A program made the position numbers and the translations under genes. 64,000 nucleotides of DNA from Streptomyces sp. NBC_01267 (GTDB lineage Bacteria > Actinomycetota > Actinomycetes > Streptomycetales > Streptomycetaceae): the NCBI RefSeq assembly GCF_036241575.1, contig NZ_CP108455.1, positions 1,074,501 to 1,138,500 of the forward strand, in the 5' to 3' direction. This document shows positions 25,324-33,361 of this stretch, piece after piece (position 1 is the first letter of the stretch; each line of letters begins with the position of its first letter). Below the pieces are notes generated by a model, which was not told the origin of the DNA, did not search any database, and saw only the letters and a program-made list of their open reading frames with translations.

Positions 25324-26163
25324 TCAGAGGGTGTTGCGGTACGGCGGCATGAATCGCATGCGCGGCATCTGATCGGCGAGCACTCCCCCGTCGACCACGA
25401 TGCGGGCACCGGTGAGGTACGCCCCGGCGTCCGAGGCCAGCAGCAGCAGCGCGCCCACGCACTCGTCGGGCTGCGCGTACCGCCCGAGCGGAATCCGCTC
25501 GCGGTACGCGGCCTCGAACGCCTCCCGGTCGAAGGGGAACTCTCCGTCGATGGGGGTCTCGACCATGCCGGGCGCGAGGGTGTTGGCGGTGATGCCGTAC
25601 GGGGCCAGCTCGACCGCCAGGGTCTCGGTGAGCAGTTGGGCGGCGGCCTTCGACGCGTTGTAGTGGGCCAGCCCGGCCTCGGCCACCAGGGCGTTCTTCG
25701 AGGTGATGGTGATGATGCGGCCGGCCACCCCGTCGGCGGTCATGTGCTCGGCGATGCGCTGGGTGAGGAAGAAGACCGCGTCGACGTTGACCCTCATGAC
25801 GCGGGACCAGCTGGCGGGGGTGATCTCGTTGAAGCGTTCCAGGGCGGCGGTGCCCGCGTTGTTGACGAGGATGTGCAGCGGCCCGGCCTCGGCCCGTACG
25901 GCGTCGACGAACGCGGCCAGTTCGCCGGTCTCCGCGAGGTCCTGCCCGTAGGTCCAGGCGCGCCGCCCCAAGGACTCGACGGCCGCCGCGGTCGTACCGA
26001 TGCCGTCCGCGCCCGGCAGATCCACCAGCACCACGTCGGCGCCGGCCTCGGCGAGGCCGACGGCGAAGGACCGGCCCAGGCCACGAGCGGCTCCGGTGAC
26101 GACCGCGGTGCGGCCGGTGAGATCGAAACGGTCGGTGCCGCGGGGCGGGACAGCTGCGGTCAT
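25324..26163 (-). CDS. SDR-family oxidoreductase
   Basis: A 279-aa classical short-chain dehydrogenase. The Rossmann motif TGAARGLGRSFAVGLAEAGA is near residue 20, NNAGTA near 95, the active-site Ser region is ITITSKNALVAEAG, and YNASKAA supplies the catalytic Tyr and Lys. The C-terminus (VDGGVLADQMPRMRF) resembles gluconate 5-dehydrogenase and 2-keto-3-deoxy-fuconate dehydrogenase types. In this locus it would oxidise a sugar or keto-deoxy acid with NAD(P). It lies 270 bp downstream of the amidohydrolase gene, on the same strand. Confidence 0.9.
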   Translation of the reverse strand: MTAAVPPRGTDRFDLTGRTAVVTGAARGLGRSFAVGLAEAGADVVLVDLPGADGIGTTAAAVESLGRRAWTYGQDLAETGELAAFVDAVRAEAGPLHILVNNAGTAALERFNEITPASWSRVMRVNVDAVFFLTQRIAEHMTADGVAGRIITITSKNALVAEAGLAHYNASKAAAQLLTETLAVELAPYGITANTLAPGMVETPIDGEFPFDREAFEAAYRERIPLGRYAQPDECVGALLLLASDAGAYLTGARIVVDGGVLADQMPRMRFMPPYRNTL

Positions 26164-26299
26164 GGCGGGGTTCCTTCGGAGGAAGTGGTACGAGAGGTGG
26201 GCCGCCGCGCCACACCGGGGGGCGGGGTGCGCGGCGGCCCGGCTGCCGGGAGAGGGGACAACAGGAGAGGGGGATTCTCCGGCTGTCCGCCGCCCGGCA

Positions 26300-26430
26300 G
26301 GTTCAGGGGCCCACGTGATCGAGGGCCTGGCGGGATCGGAAGCCCGGCGGAGTCGGAAGGCCGACGGGACCAGAAGCCCGGCGGGAGGCCCGGCGGGATC
26401 GGAGCCCGGTGGGGTCCGGGGGTCCCGGCC
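26300..26430. repeat. Degenerate GC-rich direct repeats between amidohydrolase and SDR genes
   Basis: Several imperfect copies of a ~15-18 bp unit resembling CCCGGCGGGATCGGAAG fill the spacer. They interrupt an otherwise tightly packed operon. They may form terminator or attenuator structures or simply be slippage products. Confidence 0.5.
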
Positions 26431-26433
26431 CGG

Positions 26434-27279
26434 TCAGCCGTCCAGTCCCAGGAGACCGAGCGACTGCCGGTGGATGACCTCTTCCACGGCGTCCGCGTCC
26501 AGCGGCGGCAGTCCCGGGATACCGGGGATACGGGCGATCTCGCGCAGCCCCGCGATCGAGTCGTCCACCGTGGTGAAGGGGTAGTCGCTGCCGAACATCA
26601 GCTTGTCCCAGACCCCGTAGTCCTGGACCAGCCGGAGGCTGTGCCAGAGCTGGAAGGGCCGGTAGTGCAGGGCGCTGATGTCCGCGTACACGTGCGGGTG
26701 CTTGCGGATGACGGCGATGCACTCGCCCTCGAAGGGATGCCCGAGGTGGGCGAGGACCATCCGCAGTTCGGGGTGGCGGATGGCGACCGCGTCCAGATGG
26801 CGGGGCATGGCCCATTCGAGCGGGGCCGTGGAGACGAAGGTGGTGCCGGTGTGGACGAGGAGCGGCAGCCCGTGCCGTTCCGCGTAGCCGTACAGCTCGT
26901 CGTACTCCTGAGCTGCCGGGTCGAACCCGGCGTACATCGGCATCAGTTTGATGCCGCGCAGGCCCAGCTCCTGGTGGCCGTAGCGGAGTTCGTCCTGCCA
27001 GCCGGGCTGGGTGGGGTCGATCGAGAGGTAGCCGATGAGCCGGTCCGGGCGGCGTGCGACGTACGAGGCGACCGCCGCGTCGTCGACCCACAGGCCGCTG
27101 CGGCGGGCCTTGCCGCCGACGACGACCGTACGGGTGCCCTCGGGCGCGGTGGCCGCGTACTCCTCCCACGTGACCGTCAGGTCGACCTCGCCCGCGTGGG
27201 CACGGGCCGAGTCGGACTTGAAGGGGTCGGTGAAGTCGTGGCTGTGCCGGAAGAGATGGGAGTGGACGTCGACGATCAT
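26434..27279 (-). CDS. Amidohydrolase-2 family protein (sugar-lactonase-like)
   Basis: A 281-aa TIM-barrel hydrolase. The HxH metal motif is at the very N-terminus (MIVDVHSHLF). The later landmarks are LLVHTGTTFVSTAPLEW, the ridge MVLAHLGHPFEGECIAVIRK with a conserved His, and the terminal Asp in KLMFGSDYPFTTVDDSIAG. The family includes decarboxylases and L-fucono/L-rhamnono-lactonases. Next to an enolase-superfamily dehydratase and an SDR, a lactonase role is the best guess. Its ATG overlaps the dehydratase stop (ATGA). Confidence 0.85.
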   Translation of the reverse strand: MIVDVHSHLFRHSHDFTDPFKSDSARAHAGEVDLTVTWEEYAATAPEGTRTVVVGGKARRSGLWVDDAAVASYVARRPDRLIGYLSIDPTQPGWQDELRYGHQELGLRGIKLMPMYAGFDPAAQEYDELYGYAERHGLPLLVHTGTTFVSTAPLEWAMPRHLDAVAIRHPELRMVLAHLGHPFEGECIAVIRKHPHVYADISALHYRPFQLWHSLRLVQDYGVWDKLMFGSDYPFTTVDDSIAGLREIARIPGIPGLPPLDADAVEEVIHRQSLGLLGLDG

Positions 27280-28463
27280 GTGCGGTTCCGCTTCTCCCAG
27301 CCGTCCGCGAACATGTTCCAGAACCGGTGGCTGGGCGGGTGTTCCTCGAAGACCTCGTCGACGAGTTCGACGCCGAGGCCGGGGGCGGTCGGCAGGCCGA
27401 TGTGCCCGTCGGTGATCGGCAGGGTGCCCTGCAGGGCGTCGAAGACGTACGGCTCCAGGAGCCCGTCGAAGGTTTCGAGGATCTTGAGGTTGGGGATGCC
27501 GAGCGCCGCGTGGACGGAGACGGTGGTGCACAGCGGCGAGTTGGAGTTGTGCGGGGCGACCAGCATGCCGTGGGTGTCGGCGATGGCGGCCAGTTTGCGG
27601 ACCTCGGTGAAGCCGCCGGCCATCGACAGGTCGGGCTGGATGATGTCGACGGCGTGGGTCGCGAAGAGCTGCTTGTACTCGTAGCGGTTGTGGAAGTGCT
27701 CGCCGCCGGAGATCGGGAACGCGGCGCGCTGCCGCAGCTCCGCGTACCGCTCGATGTGTGTCCAGGGCATCGGCTCCTCGAACCAGCCGATGTCGAACGG
27801 CTCCAGCTCGCGGACCAGCCGGGCGGCGGTCGGCATGGCGAAGCGGGCGTGGCCCTCGATGAAGAGGTCGACGTCCGGTCCGATGGCGTCGCGCACCGCG
27901 GCCACCAGCTCGACGGAGCGGCGCAGTTCGGCGCGCTCCAGCTCGTGCAGCCCGGGGCCGAACGGGTCGAACTTGAGGGCGGTGAAGCCCTTGGCGACGG
28001 TCTCCTTCGCCTTCGCGGCGAAGATCTCCGGCTCGCGTTCGCCGGTGTACCAGCCGTTGGCGTAGATCCGGACCCTGTCCCGGCAGGCGCCCCCGGTCAG
28101 CCGGTAGGCGGGGACCCCGAGCGCCTTGCCCATCAGGTCGTACATCGCCTGGTCGAGGCCGGACAGGGCGATGCCGCCCATGTCACCGCCGCGCAGGAAG
28201 TCGCCCTGGTAGACGCGGAGCCACAGCTCCTCGATGTCGAAGGGGTCGGCGCCGATGAGATGGCGCCCGGCGAGCGATTCGGTGAGGGCGCAGACCTCAC
28301 GCACCCGGTAGGGGTGGGTGATCTCACCGATGCCGGTGAGGCCCTCGTCGGTGTGGACCCGGACGTAGCCGAAGTCGCGCCAGGAGGTGCCGAGCATCAG
28401 GGTCTCGACGCGGCTGATCCGTCCTGCGGGACCGGCCGGGCGGGTGCGGTTGACGGTGAGCAT
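27276..28463 (-). CDS. Enolase-superfamily sugar-acid dehydratase (mandelate racemase/muconate lactonizing type)
   Basis: A 395-aa protein with an N-terminal capping domain (VRVHTDEGLTGIGEITHPYR) and a barrel carrying KFDPFGPG, a first acidic ligand region (DVDLFIEGHARF), a second (IGWFEEPMPW) and a third (FPISGGEHFHNRYEY). The candidate general base is His in MLVAPHNSNSPLCTT. This pattern is that of galactonate- or fuconate-type dehydratases, which turn an aldonate into a 2-keto-3-deoxy acid. The exact sugar acid cannot be predicted. It overlaps the aminotransferase stop (TGATG) and the amidohydrolase start. Confidence 0.88.
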   Translation of the reverse strand: MLTVNRTRPAGPAGRISRVETLMLGTSWRDFGYVRVHTDEGLTGIGEITHPYRVREVCALTESLAGRHLIGADPFDIEELWLRVYQGDFLRGGDMGGIALSGLDQAMYDLMGKALGVPAYRLTGGACRDRVRIYANGWYTGEREPEIFAAKAKETVAKGFTALKFDPFGPGLHELERAELRRSVELVAAVRDAIGPDVDLFIEGHARFAMPTAARLVRELEPFDIGWFEEPMPWTHIERYAELRQRAAFPISGGEHFHNRYEYKQLFATHAVDIIQPDLSMAGGFTEVRKLAAIADTHGMLVAPHNSNSPLCTTVSVHAALGIPNLKILETFDGLLEPYVFDALQGTLPITDGHIGLPTAPGLGVELVDEVFEEHPPSHRFWNMFADGWEKRNRT

Positions 28464-29833
28464 CAGCTGACGGCTCCGCCCATGGTCGAGGTGTTCTCCA
28501 GGTCGCGGGCGCCGCCTTCGGCGAGCACGGCCCGGACGGCGGCTTCGGTGCCCTCGATCAGACGGTCCACGTCCGCGTCGGTGTGCGCGTAACTGATGTG
28601 GCTGCGCTTGAGGTTGAGCGGCAGCTCGAACAGTCCGTGGTCCAGGAGCTTGCGGCGGTAGCCGACGAACAGCGAGGCGTCGTTGTGCAGCAGGTCGGCG
28701 TAGGTGCGGGGGGTCTCGCCCGGCATGAAGTAGCTGACGAAGACCGAGCCGTAGCCGGTGACCACGGCCGGGACGCCGAGCCGCTCGTACAGTGCGGTCA
28801 GTTCGGTACGGACCCGGTCGCCGAGACGGAACACGTGTGCGTGGACCGGCTCCTCGCGGAGCTTGCGCAGGGTGGCGAGGGCGGCGGCGACGACGGACGG
28901 GTGACCGTTGTACGTACCGGCGAAGAAGGCCGGGGCGCCGGGGCGGGTGGAGAAGAGGTCCATCAGGTCGGCCCGGCCGCCGATGGCGCCGACCGGGGCG
29001 CCGTTGGCGATGGCCTTGCCCAGGGTGGTGAGGTCGGGGGTGACGCCGGAGATCTTCTGCCAGCCGCCGATGTCGTGCCGGAAGCCGGTGATGACCTCGT
29101 CGAAGATCAGGACGGCGCCGGCCTTCGTGGTCTCCTCGCGCAGCGTGGTGAGGAACTCCTGGTACGGCAGGAGCGCCCCGACGTTGTGCGGGACGGGCTC
29201 GACGATGACGGCGGCGATGTCCTGGCCGTGCTCGGCGAAGGTGCGGCGGACGGCCTCGCTGTCGTTGAACGGCAGGACGAGGGTGGCTTCGAGCACCTCG
29301 GGGAGGATGCCGGTGGAGATCGGGTCGTGGCCGCCGACCTTCTCCGGCGCGGAGATGACGTTGAGACTGACCGAGTCGTGCCAACCGTGGTAGCAGCCCT
29401 GGAACTTGACGACCAGACGGCGGCCGGTGGCGGCCCGGGAGACGCGCAGGGCGTGGAAGGTGGCCTCGCTGCCGGTGCTGGTCAGCAGGACCTTCTCGAC
29501 GGACGGGATCAGTTCGGTGAGCTGCTCGGCGAGGAGGACCTCGCCCTCGGTGACGCCGACGCCCATGTGGCCGAGGGTGGCTCCGGCCTCGGCGGTGGCG
29601 CGGGCCACGTCCGGGTCGTTGTGGCCGAGCAGGGGCGGGCCGAAGGCCGAGTGGAAGTCGGTGTACTCCCGTCCGTCCGCGGTACGGAAGCGTGCGCCGT
29701 CGGTTCCGGTGACGACGAGGTCCGTCAGTCCGGGCACGCTGCGCTGGCCGCTGTTCACGCCGCCGGGCACGACCTGGCGGGCGCGTTCGGCGAGCCGGGC
29801 TCCGGAGGTGGTGCTTACCGGGCCTGAACCCAT
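28463..29833 (-). CDS. Class-III aminotransferase (glutamate-1-semialdehyde aminomutase-like)
   Basis: A 456-aa PLP enzyme. The N-terminal signature RARQVVPGGVNSGQRS is followed by TSTGSEATFHALRVSRAATG (phosphate cup), VLIFDEVITGFR (Asp contacting the pyridine nitrogen) and TTLGKAIANGAPVGAIGG (Schiff-base Lys). It resembles GSA aminomutase but sits outside a haem context, at the head of a sugar-acid operon. It probably aminates or deaminates a keto or aldehyde sugar derivative. The ATG at 29833 has AAGGAG 9 bp upstream. It is divergent from the IclR gene, with operator repeats in the spacer. Confidence 0.87.
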   Translation of the reverse strand: MGSGPVSTTSGARLAERARQVVPGGVNSGQRSVPGLTDLVVTGTDGARFRTADGREYTDFHSAFGPPLLGHNDPDVARATAEAGATLGHMGVGVTEGEVLLAEQLTELIPSVEKVLLTSTGSEATFHALRVSRAATGRRLVVKFQGCYHGWHDSVSLNVISAPEKVGGHDPISTGILPEVLEATLVLPFNDSEAVRRTFAEHGQDIAAVIVEPVPHNVGALLPYQEFLTTLREETTKAGAVLIFDEVITGFRHDIGGWQKISGVTPDLTTLGKAIANGAPVGAIGGRADLMDLFSTRPGAPAFFAGTYNGHPSVVAAALATLRKLREEPVHAHVFRLGDRVRTELTALYERLGVPAVVTGYGSVFVSYFMPGETPRTYADLLHNDASLFVGYRRKLLDHGLFELPLNLKRSHISYAHTDADVDRLIEGTEAAVRAVLAEGGARDLENTSTMGGAVS

Positions 29834-29972
29834 GGTGCTTGCTCCTTGCGTCGAGAGTCGTCGGTTTTCACAGGCCCTGCCCGGCCCGTGAGTCCCTGGC
29901 GCCATCCGCCCGGCAGTCGCCGCAGGAAGAGGTGGTGCGTGGTGGCTGAGTGGTGGTGCTGTTCAGCATTTT

Positions 29973-29998
29973 CAGAACGCTGTTCTGTAGAGCAGAAC
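29973..29998. promoter_or_regulatory. Overlapping inverted repeats, probable IclR-regulator operator
   Basis: CAGAAC (29973-29978), GTTCTG (29982-29987) and CAGAAC (29993-29998) form two overlapping palindromes that share the middle arm (3-bp and 5-bp spacers). They lie in the divergent spacer of the aminotransferase and IclR genes. IclR-type regulators commonly bind such short palindromes, so the site may control both arms. Confidence 0.65.
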
Positions 29999-30056
29999 AG
30001 ATGCTGGATGTTACGTCCGGGCGAACACGGCAGTCAACCCCCCTTGAGCGACTAGG

Positions 30057-30077
30057 CTGTTCTGCTATGACGAACAG
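30057..30077. promoter_or_regulatory. Inverted repeat over the IclR start codon
   Basis: CTGTTC (30057-30062) and GAACAG (30072-30077) flank the ATG at 30067. They repeat the GTTC/GAAC half-sites of the upstream operator, so this is a plausible autoregulatory site. Confidence 0.5.
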
Positions 30078-30912
30078 TTCCGCCCCAGAAGAACCGAAGT
30101 ACTGGGTCAAGAGCGTGGCCAGGGCAGCGGACATCCTCGAAGCGCTCGCCGCCCCCGCGCCCGGAAGCGGCATGAGCGTCACCGAGGTCGGCCAGACCTG
30201 CGGCATCTCCAAGAGCGCGGCCTTCGGCATGCTCCAGACCCTCCGTGCGTACGGACTGGTCTCGGACGACGGCGAGGGGATGAACCGCCGCTACCGGCTG
30301 GGCATGAGCCTGGCGCGGCTCGGTGACCGGGCCCGCTCCCAGGTGTCCCTGCGCGGGGTCGCCCAGCCGGTGCTGCGGGAGCTGACCCGGACCACCGGCA
30401 TGGCGTCCCGGCTGGCCCTGCCCGAGGACGGCCACGCCGTCGTGGTGGACCAGGTCGAGCTCGACCAGCGGGTCCGGCTCGATCTGCGGATGGGTCAGCG
30501 CGAGCTGCCGCACTGCACCGGACTGGGCAAGGCGCTGCTCTCGGCGCTGCCGCAGACCGAGGCCGCCTCGATCGTCGAACGGTTCGGGCTGCCCCGCCGT
30601 ACGGCACGCACCATCACCGACCCCGCGACCTTCCTGTCGCATCTGCGCGACATCGCCAGGGTCGGCTACGCGGTCGACGACGAGGAGGACGCCGAGGGCA
30701 TCATCTGCATCGGTTCGCCGGTCCTCGACGACCAGGGGGTCTGCGCGGGCGCGGTCAGCATCACCGGTCTCAAGCTCGGTCTGCCCGCCTGGCGTTACCA
30801 GGAACTGGGAGGTCAGGTGCGTGACGCGGCCCATCGGATCAGCCGGGCGCTGGGCTGGGACGGCGAACAACCGCACCCCGGTGACGAAACCTCCGGCGCG
30901 ATCAGGTCTTGA
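30067..30912 (+). CDS. IclR-family transcriptional regulator
   Basis: A 281-aa regulator. The N-terminal winged HTH (about residues 14-78) reads VARAADILEALA, then MSVTEVGQTCGISKSAAFGM, with the wing NRRYRLGMSLARLGD. The C-terminal IclR ligand domain includes HCTGLGKALLSALPQTEA, YAVDDEEDAEGIICIGSPVL and AVSITG. It sits between the two divergent arms of the catabolic locus, with GTTCTG/CAGAAC palindromes upstream and across its own start. It is probably a pathway-specific repressor or activator responding to a sugar-acid intermediate. Confidence 0.92.
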   Translation: MTNSSAPEEPKYWVKSVARAADILEALAAPAPGSGMSVTEVGQTCGISKSAAFGMLQTLRAYGLVSDDGEGMNRRYRLGMSLARLGDRARSQVSLRGVAQPVLRELTRTTGMASRLALPEDGHAVVVDQVELDQRVRLDLRMGQRELPHCTGLGKALLSALPQTEAASIVERFGLPRRTARTITDPATFLSHLRDIARVGYAVDDEEDAEGIICIGSPVLDDQGVCAGAVSITGLKLGLPAWRYQELGGQVRDAAHRISRALGWDGEQPHPGDETSGAIRS

Positions 30913-31122
30913 CCGATCCGCAGGACCCGCCGTATGTTCCCTGCCAACCAGGGTGACATCTCCAGGTCACCGGTGTTTCATCCCTTCCGGCCCGCTTCCG
31001 GCGCCTGCCCACCGCGCTGCGAACACCCCACGGCCGGCCCCTTTTTCAGCCATCCGCCTCATGGCAGTCCACCGCAGGAACGCTCCCTCATTCCCGGCAC
31101 TTCTCGGAAGGCGAAGTCCGTC

Positions 31123-33315
31123 ATGAGCGTTCCGCATCACCGCACCACCGAACAGCCCGCGAACACCGGGCGCCGCAGCCTGCTGCGGGTTTCTGGTCTG
31201 GCCGGTCTGGTCGTGGCCGGTTCGGCCGTCACCACCGGTACCGCGCAGGCCGCACCCACCACCAGTGGTACGGGTGTCCTGCACGCCGACACCGTCGACG
31301 ACCTGCGCGCCCTGAACACCAAAACCCTCAGCGACGGAACGCAACTCCTCCTCGCCGGCTACCACCGGGCCGGCGACGGCGGAGCCATGGCCCTGCGCTG
31401 GAACAAGAACTCCACCGCCCCGCACAACGGCGGCACCGTCATCACCCCCGAAAACCCCGGCAACAAAAACCCCGGCAACAAACCCGGCAAGGGACGCTGG
31501 CACCAACTCCACACCGGCGTACTCGACTTCCGCACCTTCGGACACTTCGACACCACCCACCCCGCCGACACCGCACTCGACGCGATGATCGACGACCCCA
31601 CCGTCCACCGCATCGAAGCCCACACCGACCTCCACTTCCAAAAACGCCACCTCTGGAACCGCTCGAACATCGAACTCGACTTCGGCGGACACCACATCAC
31701 CACCACCGGCATCGAGAAAAACACCCACGACAACCCCTTCGGCGCCGTCCTCTCCTTCCGCGGCACCGTCACCACCACCACCGTCACCCACAAGCTGGGT
31801 GCGGACATGCCGGACCTCTCGGATCTCTTCGAGGTCGGCGACTCCGGGAAGTTCGCCGTCGGCCAGTGGTGGGCCGTGGAGGTCAACGCCCTGTCGGGGA
31901 CGTACGAGAAGGAGATCCAGCGGCTCGTCCAGGTCACCGACGTCGTCGACGCCACGCACATCCGGGTCAACTACCAGATCGGCTGGGACCTGGCCGCGGG
32001 CCGCACCCTCACCTGGACCCGCATCGAGCCCGTCGACCGCGCCCACGTCCGCAACCTGGTGTTCGAGGGCTGGGGCGACGACGAGATGACCGGCTCGCAC
32101 CCGGTGAGCTACGAGTACGCGGTGCGCTGCGACGTCTCCGGGATCGAGGCCACCGGCACCTTCTGGCCGGTGATCATGCGCCGCTGGTGCACCTACTACC
32201 GCACCGAGCAGTGCTCGCTGACCAACCCCAAGGACGTCACGTACGGCGGCGCGGGCTATCTGACCCAGCAGATCTACTGCCTGTACGGGCACGTCGAGGA
32301 CTGTCACACCTCCAACGCCCGCCATCTCAACGACTTCACGGCGTCGGCCTACTGCTACGTCACCAACTGCCACGGCGACGGTGACGACCAGGGCCCCTTC
32401 GTCACCCACGGGCAGTTCGAGCACGACCTCGTCTACACCGGCAACTCCGGACTGATGACGTTCGCCAACTCCGGGGCGGCCTGGGGCGGCGCGGCCAAGC
32501 GGATCACCGTACGGCGGCACGCCTGCTCCTGGTTCGTGGCCCGGGTCAACGTCACCGATCTGACCCTTGAGGACATGCTGGTCATCGGCAAGAAGTCGCT
32601 GGACGGCTCCGGGATGCTCTGGGTGAACGCCGACGGTGTGCAGATACGCGGATGCACCGCCAGCGGACCGCTGATCGTCTCCCAGGCGTCCAAGCTGTCG
32701 GGGCGGCCCAATGTGATCGCCGACTCGAACTTCTCCTTCGCCGCGGGCGCCGAGATCACCCAGGGAAACGTGAGCGCACCGCTCACGCTCCAGCGGACCG
32801 TCCTCGACGGGGTCGGCGCCGCGGTGTTCAACGGCACCGGGCCGCTCGTCCTGGACCAGTGCACCCTCACCGGCGCCGAGGACGCGGCGCCCGTCTCGCT
32901 CGCGCACCCCGACATCACGGTCGACGGCGGTGAACTGCGCGACACCGGGCTGAAGTTGACGTCCTCGAAGGACCAGCTGCTGCGGGTCGACGGCGCCCGC
33001 GTCGGCGGCACCAACAAGGACGGCGCCCTGCTCTCCCGTACCGGCTCGGCGCGGACCGTCGACTGGCAGCTGAACGGTGTCACCTCCACCGCGCCCAAGG
33101 GCACCGCCCATCTGCTGGTGACCGAGGGGGCCAACCGCTACCGGGCGACCGGCTCCACCTTCACCGGCGGCCGGCTCGAACTGCGCCCCGCGGCCTTCAC
33201 CGGCGCGGACAGCCATCTGCTGCACACCGGCTGCGTCGAGGACGGTACCGAGCGCACCGCCCTGCCGGACGAGGGCGCCCGGGTGTCGCACACCGCGGCC
33301 ACGCTCCGCTTCTGA
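31123..33315 (+). CDS. Tat-exported right-handed beta-helix protein B (putative polysaccharide-active enzyme)
   Basis: A 730-aa paralogue of the protein at 23114-25282. The N-terminus NTGRRSLLRVSGLAGLVVAG is a Tat signal. The same cap module follows, with DNA almost identical to gene A up to codon ~221. A beta-helix body comes next (GSHPVSYEYAV, GTFWPVIMRRWCTYYRTEQC, YLTQQIYCLYGHVEDC, HGDGDDQG) and a conserved tail (LLHTGCVEDGTERTALP). Many conserved Cys, His and Asp residues in the coils suggest an enzyme, but no family-level catalytic site was identified. First gene of the plus arm, 46 bp before the Gfo/Idh/MocA gene. The ribosome binding site is weak (GGAAGG, 15 bp upstream). Confidence 0.8.
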   Translation: MSVPHHRTTEQPANTGRRSLLRVSGLAGLVVAGSAVTTGTAQAAPTTSGTGVLHADTVDDLRALNTKTLSDGTQLLLAGYHRAGDGGAMALRWNKNSTAPHNGGTVITPENPGNKNPGNKPGKGRWHQLHTGVLDFRTFGHFDTTHPADTALDAMIDDPTVHRIEAHTDLHFQKRHLWNRSNIELDFGGHHITTTGIEKNTHDNPFGAVLSFRGTVTTTTVTHKLGADMPDLSDLFEVGDSGKFAVGQWWAVEVNALSGTYEKEIQRLVQVTDVVDATHIRVNYQIGWDLAAGRTLTWTRIEPVDRAHVRNLVFEGWGDDEMTGSHPVSYEYAVRCDVSGIEATGTFWPVIMRRWCTYYRTEQCSLTNPKDVTYGGAGYLTQQIYCLYGHVEDCHTSNARHLNDFTASAYCYVTNCHGDGDDQGPFVTHGQFEHDLVYTGNSGLMTFANSGAAWGGAAKRITVRRHACSWFVARVNVTDLTLEDMLVIGKKSLDGSGMLWVNADGVQIRGCTASGPLIVSQASKLSGRPNVIADSNFSFAAGAEITQGNVSAPLTLQRTVLDGVGAAVFNGTGPLVLDQCTLTGAEDAAPVSLAHPDITVDGGELRDTGLKLTSSKDQLLRVDGARVGGTNKDGALLSRTGSARTVDWQLNGVTSTAPKGTAHLLVTEGANRYRATGSTFTGGRLELRPAAFTGADSHLLHTGCVEDGTERTALPDEGARVSHTAATLRF
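31180..31788 (+). repeat. Inverted repeat, right copy (5' part of beta-helix gene B)
   Basis: The partner of 24641-25252. The pair lies in inverted orientation about 5.9 kb apart, flanking the whole regulator and minus-arm enzyme block. Lysine here is often AAA and many codons end in A, unlike the surrounding genes. Confidence 0.9.
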
Positions 33316-33361
33316 CGCTCCTCCTCCGCCAGCCACCCCCACCCGCACCGAGGGAACCCCC

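Noticed and set aside
25283..26215. N-terminal extension of beta-helix gene A reaching far upstream in frame
   Set aside because: It would read through the whole SDR gene in another frame. The Tat signal directly after the ATG at 25282 fixes the start.
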